From: Phocaeicola faecalis
GTDB taxonomy: Bacteria; Bacteroidota; Bacteroidia; Bacteroidales; Bacteroidaceae
Direction: 5' to 3'
Length of the DNA: 64,000 bases
NCBI RefSeq assembly: GCF_021730445.1
Contig: NZ_JADNRM010000011.1
Coordinates: forward strand, 17,120 to 81,119
Shown: positions 37,261 through 46,754 of the stretch, one piece after another
How positions within the stretch are numbered: position 1 is the stretch's first letter
Layout of the letters: every line of letters starts with the position of its first letter
The notes under the pieces: model-generated
What the model was told of the DNA's origin: nothing
Seen by the model: the letters and a program-made list of their open reading frames with translations, nothing else
Databases searched by the model: none
Made by a program: the position numbers and the translations under genes

Positions 37261-38613
37261 TTACTTAGCTGCAATCGTATCTTTCTTTATATCTATTTTC
37301 TTGGGAGCGAAAAAGAAGTCATCAGGCGCTCCATTCTTAAAGAAATCTTCTTCCTTTATCTTCTGCACTCTTTTCTCGGCCATTTGATACGTAGTAGTAG
37401 CCGATTCAATGAGTTTTCCTTCTTCATCATAAGGGAAACGTTGATTCTTGGGAGTCAAAGACATAAACTTTTCATAGAAATGCACGGCATTCTCATAATC
37501 TTTATTGGAATCATAAGCCCTAGCTATACTAAAGAACAGTTTATAGTCTTTATTCAATTTATACAATTGATTCATGGCTTCTATCTTCTTATAAGTCTCA
37601 CCGGCATAACCATAACATTCTGCCAAACCTTTATAGAGACGTTCCAGTATACTGTCATTGGGGGTGGCTATCTCTACAGCCTTTTCCATAAACTCAACAC
37701 CTTCTTTCTTCCATGAAGTGCGTGAACAGGATTTTGCATAATAATATAATACATTAATATCGGTAGGGTTTTTCGCATACGCTTCCTTCAAATTATCATA
37801 GGAACCATAAAACCAATTGTCCCCATAATAAGATATCCCTAAATAATAAGAGGTAAGAAAGCTGCGGTCGCCCATCCGCTTCAAACTTTCATAACGCTCG
37901 ATAGCCGTCTTATAATCTTTCAACATACAATAAGCCTTGGCGTTCTGGCGGTTGACATCCACACTTGTCGTATCGGTCAGCCGATAACGCTCCGTCACGT
38001 CAACGGCATCTGCAAATTGCTGGTTATTATTAAAGATATTGGCTATGCGAGCAACGGTCTGGGCATCCAGAGAATCCCGACGATAGGCAATATTATAACT
38101 GAAAAAAGCATTGGATATATCCTGCATTCCCTCATAAGCCTGCCCCAAGTACTTATATCCGGTGGCAGAAACCGTATCTTGTTCCAGCCATCCATGACAA
38201 GCCTCGCGCGCCTCTTCAAAGTCCTCGGCATTCAATAAGGAACGTATATATTGCAAACGGAAGAACTTATTCTCCGGGCGCAAACTCACCGCCTTCTGAT
38301 AATAATTGGCCGCCTGACGCGGCCTACCCATTAATTTGTAACACTCAGCCAGGTCTATTAATACTTTTGTATCCGCACTATCCTTCACAATAAGAGAAGT
38401 CAAACCGACAATGGCTTCCGGATAACGATTCATGGCCTTCAACGCCTGTATCCTAGTCGATAACAATAATGAATCCTTTGTGTCGGGGGCTATCAGATGG
38501 ATTACCTTATCATAATCAAACTCTTCCATAGCCAAACTAATTTCATCGTGTGCCTGAGCAACAACTGTCACCGACACCAGACATAGCATGAATGTTACCA
38601 ATGTTCTCATCAT
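37261..38613 (-). CDS. Exported tetratricopeptide repeat protein
   Basis: The 450-residue protein has a signal peptide (MMRTLVTFMLCLVSVTVVAQA, the first 20 or so residues) and then TPR units through about residue 420, such as GRPRQAANYYQKAVSLRPEN and YENAVHFYEKFMSLTPKNQR. It probably works as a periplasmic scaffold. The ATG pair at 38613/38610 is the start because it precedes the signal; an earlier in-frame codon adds residues without signal character. It lies 156 bp after the M56 peptidase gene, with a hairpin (38701-38727) between them. Confidence 0.8.
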   Translation of the reverse strand: MMRTLVTFMLCLVSVTVVAQAHDEISLAMEEFDYDKVIHLIAPDTKDSLLLSTRIQALKAMNRYPEAIVGLTSLIVKDSADTKVLIDLAECYKLMGRPRQAANYYQKAVSLRPENKFFRLQYIRSLLNAEDFEEAREACHGWLEQDTVSATGYKYLGQAYEGMQDISNAFFSYNIAYRRDSLDAQTVARIANIFNNNQQFADAVDVTERYRLTDTTSVDVNRQNAKAYCMLKDYKTAIERYESLKRMGDRSFLTSYYLGISYYGDNWFYGSYDNLKEAYAKNPTDINVLYYYAKSCSRTSWKKEGVEFMEKAVEIATPNDSILERLYKGLAECYGYAGETYKKIEAMNQLYKLNKDYKLFFSIARAYDSNKDYENAVHFYEKFMSLTPKNQRFPYDEEGKLIESATTTYQMAEKRVQKIKEEDFFKNGAPDDFFFAPKKIDIKKDTIAAK

Positions 38614-38700
38614 ATTATATTCTATCGTTTTGTAATAATCGCCAAAACATCGCCCTTTCCCTTTCGGCATAAAGAGCGATTGCTTTATTATCCTTCAGCA

Positions 38701-38727
38701 CAATGGCAGTCTCAATCTCTGCCATTG
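38701..38727 (-). other. Hairpin between blaR1-like gene and TPR gene
   Basis: CAATGGCAG (38701-38709) pairs perfectly with CTGCCATTG (38719-38727). No T-run follows on the minus strand, so it may be an mRNA processing or attenuation structure and not a full terminator. Confidence 0.45.
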
Positions 38728-38769
38728 CGCATTCGGATTTTCCACTCCATCTTCTATAATCAATAAAAA

Positions 38770-40419
38770 TTAGTTAGATTTGGATTCATCCTCTTTCTTC
38801 TTTTCTTCTACCCACAACTTAAATTTAACAGGAACACTAAACTGCGTGCGGACAGTAACGCCTCTTTGCTTTCCCGGATTCCATTTGGGCATCAACTTAA
38901 TGACTCTCAAAGCCTCTTTATCCAAGTAAGGGTCTACACCTTTTATGACTTTCGGATTAGAGATGCTTCCATCTTTCTCGACTATAAACTGAACCGATAC
39001 TATTCCTTGAACACCGTTTTCCTGAGATATAGCCGGATATTTTAGATGCTTAGACAAGAACTTGAGGCATTCAGGCATACCGCCACCGGGAAATGAAGGC
39101 ATTTCTTCCACAATCTGAAAAACTTGGCTGTCATCGGAAGATGCATGCGCTTTAGCTTCTTGTTTTACAACCGTTTTAGTGCTATGAGAAGACATAGAAT
39201 CGGATTTATCATCTTTCATTACAACTACAATATTCTGTTCTTTCTCATCGCCAGCAACCTTAACTTCCACCGTTTTATAGCCGATAAAAGAGACTTGTAA
39301 TACATCGCCTGCCTTCGCCGTAATATTAAAACGACCTTCTTCATCGGTAACAGTACCCATAGTAGACCCTTTAATAAGCACATTGGCACCTATTATTCCA
39401 CTACTATGCTCTTCATCAAGCACACGTCCTTTCACTTTTATTCCGTCTTCCGACAGAATTTCTGCACTTTTAACCTCTTCGGCTTTCACAATTGCAGTCA
39501 AATCATTAACTTTGACGGCAGAAATCTCATCTAATTCTGTTGAGACTTCGGGGCGGGCAAAAGCAGTTATTGCAATAGCTGCCAACGGAAGTACATAAAG
39601 ATACTTCAAACGTGCCCATGGACTTGATTTTTCTTTTAACATCATAGTAATACGTTTTTTAAGTGAACTGTGATTAAAGCTGTTGGCCATAGAGTAGAGC
39701 CTTGTGCCAACGGCTTTTTTAATTAATAATAACTGGTATCTTTTCGCATCAATACCTTGATTGATTACGCATGCGTCTGCTTCATATTCATGAATATTCT
39801 GTAATTCCTGTTTCAATAGCCAAGAAGCCGGATTAAACCATTGGAAAAAGATACATATATCCGCCACCAATAAATCAATGGAATGATGTTTGCGGATATG
39901 AGCCACTTCATGAGTTAAAATCTCCGCACCATTTTCCAATAAATCCGTCTCGGAAAGCACCACAAACTTCATCCAACTAAAAGGAGCTATGTTCTTTTGA
40001 TGAGCAATGATAGTAATCCCATTTTCCCGACTGACTATCCGGCTGTCCCTAATCAAATGCAACATACGGAACAATGCCCAAAGAGTACGGATAAAAAAGA
40101 AAACCATGCCCGACAAATAAACCAATAAAAGCATTTCCCTCCATGTAAAATCAGGCACCAACATTGCATTTCCAACTTCTTCTACCGGACTTACCGTCGA
40201 CAAGAATTCTTCCAAGGTAAGAAATTGTTGATGCATCTCAGTCGGCTCCTTCACTGTCATCTTCATGAACGGCACCATGCAGGACAAAAGCAAGATGCCA
40301 AGCAATGCAAATCTGTTGAAACGATGGAACGTTTCCTTGCTAAGCAACAGGCGATAAAATAAATAAAATACCGCCAGGCAGACTGATGATTTAAGTATAT
40401 AAACGAAAAATGCTCCCAT
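38770..40419 (-). CDS. BlaR1/MecR1-like M56 peptidase with carboxypeptidase-like and TonB domains
   Basis: This 549-residue membrane protein starts with two helices (about residues 5-25 and 35-53), has a third near 95-115 and the M56 zinc peptidase motif HEVAH (170-174) with EYEAD (211-215), and a further helix near 270-285. A carboxypeptidase regulatory-like domain follows (about 330-405, VKGRVLDEEHSSGIIGANVL), then a TonB C-terminal domain (about 455-535). BlaR1 proteins sense cell wall stress or beta-lactams and cleave BlaI. Here no penicillin-binding domain is seen; the C-terminal part may sense or act in the periplasm. It is 17 bp after the BlaI-type gene. Confidence 0.88.
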   Translation of the reverse strand: MGAFFVYILKSSVCLAVFYLFYRLLLSKETFHRFNRFALLGILLLSCMVPFMKMTVKEPTEMHQQFLTLEEFLSTVSPVEEVGNAMLVPDFTWREMLLLVYLSGMVFFFIRTLWALFRMLHLIRDSRIVSRENGITIIAHQKNIAPFSWMKFVVLSETDLLENGAEILTHEVAHIRKHHSIDLLVADICIFFQWFNPASWLLKQELQNIHEYEADACVINQGIDAKRYQLLLIKKAVGTRLYSMANSFNHSSLKKRITMMLKEKSSPWARLKYLYVLPLAAIAITAFARPEVSTELDEISAVKVNDLTAIVKAEEVKSAEILSEDGIKVKGRVLDEEHSSGIIGANVLIKGSTMGTVTDEEGRFNITAKAGDVLQVSFIGYKTVEVKVAGDEKEQNIVVVMKDDKSDSMSSHSTKTVVKQEAKAHASSDDSQVFQIVEEMPSFPGGGMPECLKFLSKHLKYPAISQENGVQGIVSVQFIVEKDGSISNPKVIKGVDPYLDKEALRVIKLMPKWNPGKQRGVTVRTQFSVPVKFKLWVEEKKKEDESKSN

Positions 40420-40436
40420 AGTTACTGTCCGTTGAT

Positions 40437-40799
40437 TTATTTATTGGCATTCTCAACCTCGCGAATCAACTGTTTCAATTCCTCCACCGAAATGTCTTCT
40501 TCCTTTACAAGTGACGATACGGCTCCCAGATATGAATTGTTAAAGTACTTACTGATTACTCCTTTCAATGTTTTCTTTTTAAAATCATCCCGACTCACCA
40601 CTGCATAATATTGATAAGTATTTCCAAACACCTCATGATGCAGGAAACCTTTTTCCTCCAATCCGCGTACTATCGTAGAAAGTGTATTGAAATGAGGACG
40701 CGGTTCATCATAGAACTCAAGCAATTGCTTCACAAACAAAGGACCTTTCTCCCAGAAATACCCCATGATTTCCTCTTCTTTTGCAGTCAACGTTTTCAT
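40437..40799 (-). CDS. BlaI/MecI/CopY-family transcriptional repressor
   Basis: This 120-residue winged-helix protein opens with LTAKEEEIMGYFWEKGPLFV and has the recognition region FNTLSTIVRGLEEKGFLHHE, both classic BlaI/MecI features. The C-terminal segment KGVISKYFNN and DISVEELKQL would form the dimer and protease-sensitive region. It precedes the BlaR1-like peptidase gene by 17 bp, the usual order. Three matching palindromes lie just upstream at 40825-40885 and are probably its operators. The signal that it answers is unknown. Confidence 0.92.
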   Translation of the reverse strand: MKTLTAKEEEIMGYFWEKGPLFVKQLLEFYDEPRPHFNTLSTIVRGLEEKGFLHHEVFGNTYQYYAVVSRDDFKKKTLKGVISKYFNNSYLGAVSSLVKEEDISVEELKQLIREVENANK

Positions 40800-40824
40800 A
40801 AGCTTCTGTTGTTTACCGCAAATA

Positions 40825-40885
40825 AACTAAAAGTTTTAGTTACTGAACTAATATTCATAGTTAAAGTAAACTAAAAGCCATAGTT
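40825..40885. promoter_or_regulatory. Three tandem AACTA-N7-TAGTT operators for the BlaI-type repressor
   Basis: Three 17-bp palindromes share the form AACTA-N7-TAGTT: 40825-40841 (a full AACTAAAA/TTTTAGTT palindrome), 40846-40862 and 40869-40885. Their starts are 21 and 23 bp apart, about two helical turns. They fill the gap between the repressor start (40799) and the next gene's stop (40887), so they overlap the expected promoter. Binding by the adjacent BlaI-type protein is inferred from position and symmetry. Confidence 0.72.
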
Positions 40886-40886
40886 T

Positions 40887-42965
40887 TTATTCTTCCCGCA
40901 CAAATTCTATCGGGCCCTCCCAGTCCGAAGGAAGTACTTCCACTTCTATCACATTGCTTCCATTACGAAGTGCATCAGTGATATCCACTTCATAAGGAGC
41001 AGTCCACACCGTACCACAATTGATGCTATTGATACGGACAGTTGCCATATCATTCACTTTTCCCAATCTGACCATGATACGTCCTTCCCGGGGAGTCCTC
41101 CACATGAAAAGTCCTTTATAGAAAGAACGGCCAAAATAATTCTTTATCTGTTTATTCTCCTCCCGATTCCTGTCAAAAAGAACAGGACGAGTAATACGTT
41201 TATATATTTCTGAGAGATTGACCGTCCATTCGTTTATTTTCAGTGCAATCGGCATTGTCAAAGTTGGCTCCACAGCCTCAACCCCGGAATCTTCTTTCGG
41301 AAACACCACAAAGACGGAACCATAAGCAGGTAAAGACAAAGTCACTTCCGTATGACCTTCCACCCCTTTCCAATTAGCAGAACGAAATATCGTTCCTGTA
41401 ACCGCATTCCATAATTCAGGCATACGGTGACTAATGGGAAAAGACACCGTAACCGTACGCATACTGTCTGCCTGACTAGCCAAGAAATAAACGTCCGTTT
41501 CTTCATCCTTACGATGTGTCCAAAGTATATCAGAGGAAATAGTGTCGTCAATAAATAATAGAGAATCATTCACCTGACGTCCATACTGCAACAAACTTCG
41601 ACACCGGGAAGCATAAGCAAGGAATGGTTTGCTTTCTTCCCACCAATTCCGATTATAATTGGACACAATACGGAGACTGTCCATCCAAGCGTCATTTATT
41701 CTCTCATTTGCAATTGTATCAGAAAGACTCTGTCCTTCTGCTTCAGCGTTTAACGAAGTTTCCGCAGCTACTTCACTCACACCATTATCTATACAAAAGA
41801 AAAGCCTATCATCACCGGCAACAAAGTTGCGGTCAAGTAAAGGTTTCAACATAGCCGGACTTTCTTTCCAAGTTCCGTCAATCTTAACCAGCCCATTGTT
41901 ACGAGGTACACCCTCTCCTATTATCCGACAATCGTACTGACGAAAACAATCAGCGGAAACCGTACTGAATACATCAGTCAATAATTCATTGACAGTCAAT
42001 TGCACATCCCGAACGATGCTTTCCACCCGACCGGTACTTTCCATCGGAACTCCTGCCAATACAGGAAGATAGGGAATCAAATCATAACCACGCCGTTTTT
42101 CAAACTCAGCAGGAAAATTCTTTGTCCAGTTTTGATTCTCCGCAGTCCAATGATTCATATAAACATACTTCAACATACGCCGAGCCAGTTCAGTATCTGC
42201 CTTTCTATATACGTGAGCAAACCAATCCGTCCATAGTTTGTATACCGTTTCGGCACTCAGCTTATCACATTTCAGTCCTTGCACTTGTCCGGCAACACTA
42301 TCAGCAGGAGCAATAGCTGTATGCCCCATGCGCAATATACGCCATTTCCCTTCAGGCAACCGGGCGGTAATACGTCCCTGATACACAGGCAACTGTATGG
42401 ATTGCTCCAGCCCTACAAAGTTTTCTTTTTGTGAAGTGGCCTCCCCGGAAGCTGATAAGAGGCCGACATTATCGGAGCCCGCAGGAAATGCATAAGCTGA
42501 TATATCTTCATAATATCCTTTATAAGTATCGGGTTGAGGCAAGGAAAGATTGCGCAAAGTTCCTCCGTCTACAATTGTATCACTCCACACCAACCTCTGC
42601 ATAGCTTCCGAAGGAGTAATCCGTATATCATCCGGCAGCAAACCATGGTCACTCATCTGCATTCCCAAGTCCAACCCAAGCCGGTCGGCCTCCTTCATTG
42701 CAAAATTAAGCACACGCCAATATCCCGGTTCCCGATAAGCGTCGACAGCCAAAATACAACACCCACCAAAACCAACTTTGCGCATCGTGTCCAACTTATC
42801 TCTCACCGACTGAAAAGTGATATCTTTATTATCCCAACTCCAAACAGCCCACGGACAATCTGCCACAGATGGAGAAAGAAAACTTCTCTGCCGGTCATTG
42901 GGAACGGCAGCTAATGAATACTCCAGCATCAATAAAGAAAACAAAAGCAAATATTTTATCTTCAT
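40887..42965 (-). CDS. GH106-like glycosyl hydrolase, short form
   Basis: This exported protein of 692 residues has a signal peptide (starting [12 protein letters not shown]) and segments that recall the alpha-L-rhamnosidase family GH106: [47 protein letters not shown] and [17 protein letters not shown]. It also has a C-terminal galactose-binding-like module (about 590-690, [16 protein letters not shown]). Family members are usually over 1000 residues, and this one seems to lack part of the central barrel. A site that usually reads DS-x-E-x-x-x-QNWT reads [11 protein letters not shown] here, so activity is uncertain. An ATG two codons earlier (42971) is also possible. Confidence 0.55.
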   Translation of the reverse strand: MKIKYLLLFSLLMLEYSLAAVPNDRQRSFLSPSVADCPWAVWSWDNKDITFQSVRDKLDTMRKVGFGGCCILAVDAYREPGYWRVLNFAMKEADRLGLDLGMQMSDHGLLPDDIRITPSEAMQRLVWSDTIVDGGTLRNLSLPQPDTYKGYYEDISAYAFPAGSDNVGLLSASGEATSQKENFVGLEQSIQLPVYQGRITARLPEGKWRILRMGHTAIAPADSVAGQVQGLKCDKLSAETVYKLWTDWFAHVYRKADTELARRMLKYVYMNHWTAENQNWTKNFPAEFEKRRGYDLIPYLPVLAGVPMESTGRVESIVRDVQLTVNELLTDVFSTVSADCFRQYDCRIIGEGVPRNNGLVKIDGTWKESPAMLKPLLDRNFVAGDDRLFFCIDNGVSEVAAETSLNAEAEGQSLSDTIANERINDAWMDSLRIVSNYNRNWWEESKPFLAYASRCRSLLQYGRQVNDSLLFIDDTISSDILWTHRKDEETDVYFLASQADSMRTVTVSFPISHRMPELWNAVTGTIFRSANWKGVEGHTEVTLSLPAYGSVFVVFPKEDSGVEAVEPTLTMPIALKINEWTVNLSEIYKRITRPVLFDRNREENKQIKNYFGRSFYKGLFMWRTPREGRIMVRLGKVNDMATVRINSINCGTVWTAPYEVDITDALRNGSNVIEVEVLPSDWEGPIEFVREE

Positions 42966-43429
42966 AACCATGTGAATTGTATCCTTGATTACAATTTAAA
43001 AAGTAATATATATCCAAGATATAAAAATAAAGACGACCCGCCAAAGATTGGCGGCAGATGAAATAAACTTTAACTAAAGTGAACTTTCAAGGCACAAAAA
43101 GCCAGAAGAGGTTTTCCCAAAACAGTAGTAACAGTTTATGAAAACAATGGTAACAACTTTCCCAAACAATGGGCATCGTTTAGGGGTAACTCCCCTATTG
43201 GGCATCAGGCATGATGTTCTTAACAGAGCCGAGTGCCATTTTCCCTCTCCATCATTAGATTTTAAAGGCTCATTTGTCGCATAAAGAATAAATCGCTATT
43301 TATTATCAAATGATTATCAGCCATTTATATTTTCTTCTTTTTCTGACGGATTAATTTGTGAATCAAAAACACTCTAGTATCTTTGCATGGACAAACCAAG
43401 ATAATAACACCCATCAAAAGTATAAATAA
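42966..43429. other. Divergent intergenic region
   Basis: No gene is seen. It contains hairpins CCGCCAA/TTGGCGG (43038-43054) and AGGGG/CCCCT (near 43181), two AAACAATGG stretches, and the promoter at 43355-43385 of the next gene. Confidence 0.6.
43355..43385 (+). promoter_or_regulatory. Consensus Bacteroides promoter for the second propeller lipoprotein
   Basis: TTTG (43355-43358), exactly 19 bp, then TATCTTTG (43378-43385): both boxes match the Bacteroides consensus fully. The start codon is at 43430, giving a leader of about 40 bases. Confidence 0.82.
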
Positions 43430-44554
43430 ATGAAAACATACATCTTATCCGCTTTTCTGCTCGGTATATGTTTCACCGCATGTACCACCGGCCAGCCCAA
43501 AGACTACCCTTCGTTTAGTCTGGAAGATATATCTGCCATTAAGCCCGACGCTGAATATCCGTTAGACTCGCTTGTGACGGATATGGAAGTGATTCCTTTA
43601 GAAACAACGGATGATTGCCTGATTGATGGAGTAGGAATCGTCCAAGAATCCAAAGACTACTATTTCATCTTTTCGCCTAAAAAGGAATCCCTGCTGAAAT
43701 TTGACAAGAAAGGCAAGTTTATCAGTAAAATAAGCAGTTACGGCCAAGGGCCGAAAGAATTTATTGACATAAAGCAGATGGAGCTGGACAACGACCGGCA
43801 AGAACTGTATATCATGGACTATATGGGACGCAAAATGAAAATATTCGATTTTGACGGCAATTTTCTCCGCGACTTTCCCCTCCCGGAAGACTATAGTTTT
43901 ACCAATTTTCACCTGTCTCCTACAGAACAAGCCGTGTATTATGTATCAAGCAATAACGCTGTCACTCCGGATTTATTGAAATATGACATAAAAAGCGGGA
44001 CTAGCCAAGTGTTGTCCAAGCATGACAGAGAGATGGAGATAGGAGAAGCATTTTTAGGTTCTACCTATTTTACGGAAACCGATGCAGGTCTGTTTATGTA
44101 TCATTATTACAATGACATGGTTTTCCTATTAAAAGACAACCAACTGGTACCAAACCATTTACTTGTGTTGGGAGACAGATGTATCCCTTGGGAAGACGTC
44201 GGCGCAAGCGCATTGACAAACCCCAAGCCCCAGGTGCTGAAAATCCAACTGAATGATTTGAAGAATATCAAAGACAAAATATGCCTGTTCTATACAGTCA
44301 CCCGATATGACGGAAAATCAAGAAAAGACTTTATGGCGATGTATAACCCCGAAAAAGAAGGGATATACCCTCATGTCAATTTAGTAAGCAATCGCTTTCT
44401 CTCCATTAAAGACGCAGCCCCATTTACTAACGGCTACAATCGGGAATCCATTTTCCGTGTCATTTCACCCGAAAGTTTGGACGAAACGTTTCTTAACCGA
44501 TACGGCATCACAGAAGACGACAATCCCGTTATTGTGAAATATCTGCTCAGATAA
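43430..44554 (+). CDS. 6-bladed beta-propeller lipoprotein (second copy)
   Basis: The 374-residue protein has a lipoprotein signal (FLLGICFTACTTG, Cys18) and propeller-like repeats: MEVIPLETTDDCLI, LLKFDKKGKFISKISSYGQG (about residues 87-106) and MDYMGRKMKIFDFDGNFLRD. It is a relative of the protein at 6491-7732 by architecture (signal, ethanolic-type EVIPLET blade, GQGPKEF turn). The ligand is unknown. It stands alone behind a consensus promoter, without a TPR/HTH partner next to it. Confidence 0.8.
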   Translation: MKTYILSAFLLGICFTACTTGQPKDYPSFSLEDISAIKPDAEYPLDSLVTDMEVIPLETTDDCLIDGVGIVQESKDYYFIFSPKKESLLKFDKKGKFISKISSYGQGPKEFIDIKQMELDNDRQELYIMDYMGRKMKIFDFDGNFLRDFPLPEDYSFTNFHLSPTEQAVYYVSSNNAVTPDLLKYDIKSGTSQVLSKHDREMEIGEAFLGSTYFTETDAGLFMYHYYNDMVFLLKDNQLVPNHLLVLGDRCIPWEDVGASALTNPKPQVLKIQLNDLKNIKDKICLFYTVTRYDGKSRKDFMAMYNPEKEGIYPHVNLVSNRFLSIKDAAPFTNGYNRESIFRVISPESLDETFLNRYGITEDDNPVIVKYLLR

Positions 44555-44690
44555 CTGAATTTCAATATCCGGGCAAAAAACAAAACATGAGCACCTGCGT
44601 CTGAACTGTTATTTACATCTTGTCGACCATACTCCCGCTTTGGGGAGTATGGTCGACAGGAGATTCATACATCCCCATTAGACTTGGGAG
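44555..44690. other. Spacer with a long perfect hairpin
   Basis: TGTCGACCATACTCCC (44621-44636) pairs perfectly with GGGAGTATGGTCGACA (44643-44658) around a 6-base loop. It follows the propeller gene but has no T-tract, so its role as terminator is uncertain. Confidence 0.6.
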
Positions 44691-45066
44691 GGCTCAGTTG
44701 TAATTCTTGGAGATTCAACCTCTACATACGTTTTAAACTCACTAAGTCGTTTCATTAGGCAGCCTAAGCGTTTTCGTCCTTTCGATTATGCCTGTCTGTC
44801 AGTCGAATTACTACAGTCTTCGGCAATGGACTGTATAGTCCGTTGCAGTGGACCGTACAGTCTGCTACAGTGGACCGTACAGTCCACTGCCGGAGTCTGT
44901 AGTAATCTTCCGTTCAAAAAGCCTTGGCTGACCCTATGAAACGGCTTACTCTTCCCTTTGTGATATGATATTTAAGCCCCCCAAGAATAATGACTGGCCT
45001 CGAATGTGTATATGTAAAAGGGAATTAAAAAATATTAAACTCCCAAGAATTACAACTGAACCCTTG
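44691..45066 (+). repeat. Palindromic repeat element, copy B, with extra outer inverted repeat
   Basis: Three 22-bp units (44827-44848, 44849-44870, 44871-44892) carry cores GGACTGTATAGTCC, GGACCGTACAGTCT and GGACCGTACAGTCC. The right flank ends in CCCCCCAAGAATAAT (44977-44991), the same end as copy A. A wider inverted repeat also brackets it: GGCTCAGTTGTAATTCTTGG (44691-44710) against the complement at 45043-45062, with one mismatch (C in the left arm against T). Confidence 0.8.
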
Positions 45067-45111
45067 GGAGCACATCATATTTGGAGTGTTCTATAGACCG
45101 AGCTTCCGAAT

Positions 45112-45154
45112 AAAAAATCTTCCATGAATGGGTTTTGCCTGCCTCATGGAAGAT
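45112..45154 (-). terminator. Terminator after prfC
   Basis: On the minus strand ATCTTCCATGA (complement of 45144-45154) and TCATGGAAGAT (complement of 45117-45127) form an 11-bp stem followed by TTTTTT-like sequence (complement of 45112-45116). It lies 26 bp beyond the prfC stop. Confidence 0.75.
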
Positions 45155-45179
45155 GGAAGATAGAAGATATTTCTTCTTT

Positions 45180-46748
45180 TTAGAATTCGCTGGTAAAGTG
45201 GAATTTAATATGCTTAAAATCCATTTGAGCCATCTGAAGAACATAATTACTGTCGGCAAGAAAGACATCACGTCCGTCACGATCTTTGGCCATATACTGA
45301 TACTTACGTTTTTTGAAAGCCTCCAACTCTTCGGCGTCATCGCTTTCTATCCAGCATGCTTTATAAAGACTGATGGGCTCCCAACGGCATTTTGCATTGT
45401 ATTCATTTTCCAGACGATACTGAATTACTTCAAACTGCAACTGCCCTACCGTACCGATAATCTTACGTCCGTTGAACTGATTGACAAACAGCTGAGCCAC
45501 ACCTTCGTCCATTAATTGATCAATACCTTTTGCCAACTGCTTTTGTTTCATCGGATCAGCATTCTCGATATATTTGAACATTTCAGGAGAGAAACTGGGA
45601 ATACCCCGGAAATGTAATTTCTCGCCTTCGGTCAATGTATCGCCAATCTTAAAGGTACCATTGTCTGGCAAACCAATGATATCGCCTGCCCATGCCTCAT
45701 CGACAGTAGTCTTGCGCTGTGCCATGAACTGTGTCGGCGAAGAAAAGCGCATCGTCTTGTCATGCCGCACATGATAATAAGGTGTATTACGAGAGAACTT
45801 TCCCGAACACACTTTACAGAAAGCAATACAAGAACGATGATTAGGGTCAATATTGGCCGTGATTTTGAATACAAATCCGGTAAACTTTGATTCATCCGGC
45901 TCCACTTCACGTTCTTCCGTTTTGGTAGGGCGCGGACTTGGAGCAATCTCCACAAAACAGTCAAGCAACTCCTGCACACCAAAGTTATTCAATGCCGAGC
46001 CAAAGAACACCGGAGCCAACTCTCCTTTTAGATAGCTCTCTACCTTAAACTCGGGATAAACACCATCGATAAGCTCAAGCTCATTGCGGAGCTTCTCTGC
46101 CAAAGGGGATCCAATCTGATTGTCAAGTTCTTCGGTATTAATATCTACTTCCACCTTTTCCGTAACAACTTGTTTGGAAGGCTGGAAAAGATTCAGTTTT
46201 TGTTCATAAATATTATATACGCCTTTAAAACGAGGACCGCTTTCAATAGGCCATGTCAAAGGACGAACACTAATGGCAAGTTCTTCTTCCAACTCATCCA
46301 ACAAATCGAACGGGTCTTTAGCTTCACGGTCCATCTTATTGACAAATATAATAACAGGAGTATTACGCATACGGCATACTTCCATCAGTTTACGCGTCTG
46401 CGTTTCCACACCTTTCGCACCGTCCACCACGATAATTACACTATCCACAGCCGTCAGAGTACGATAAGTATCTTCGGCAAAATCCTGGTGTCCCGGAGTA
46501 TCGAGAATATTGATTTTATAATCATGATAATCAAACTCCATCACAGAAGTGGTAACAGAGATACCACGCTGTTTTTCAATATCCATCCAGTCGGATGTTG
46601 CAGTTTTCTTAATCTTATTGCTCTTTACGGCTCCGGCCACTTGAATCTGTCCACCGAAAAGCAACAACTTCTCTGTTAATGATGTTTTACCGGCATCCGG
46701 ATGTGCGATAATCGCAAACGTTCGTCTTCTTTCTATTTCGTTGTTCAT
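45180..46748 (-). CDS. prfC: Peptide chain release factor 3
   Basis: RF3 is a GTPase that recycles RF1 and RF2 from the ribosome. The 522-residue protein shows G1 AHPDAGKT (15-22), [12 protein letters not shown] (switch I), DTPGHQDF, and NKMD, followed by domain II and the RF3-type C-terminus. Length and motifs are those of the family. It is the last gene of a minus-strand run after rmlD (6-bp gap), and a terminator follows at 45112-45154. Confidence 0.95.
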   Translation of the reverse strand: MNNEIERRRTFAIIAHPDAGKTSLTEKLLLFGGQIQVAGAVKSNKIKKTATSDWMDIEKQRGISVTTSVMEFDYHDYKINILDTPGHQDFAEDTYRTLTAVDSVIIVVDGAKGVETQTRKLMEVCRMRNTPVIIFVNKMDREAKDPFDLLDELEEELAISVRPLTWPIESGPRFKGVYNIYEQKLNLFQPSKQVVTEKVEVDINTEELDNQIGSPLAEKLRNELELIDGVYPEFKVESYLKGELAPVFFGSALNNFGVQELLDCFVEIAPSPRPTKTEEREVEPDESKFTGFVFKITANIDPNHRSCIAFCKVCSGKFSRNTPYYHVRHDKTMRFSSPTQFMAQRKTTVDEAWAGDIIGLPDNGTFKIGDTLTEGEKLHFRGIPSFSPEMFKYIENADPMKQKQLAKGIDQLMDEGVAQLFVNQFNGRKIIGTVGQLQFEVIQYRLENEYNAKCRWEPISLYKACWIESDDAEELEAFKKRKYQYMAKDRDGRDVFLADSNYVLQMAQMDFKHIKFHFTSEF

Positions 46749-46754
46749 ATATCA

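Noticed and set aside
46170-46679. A 169-codon plus-strand frame
   Set aside because: It is antisense to prfC.
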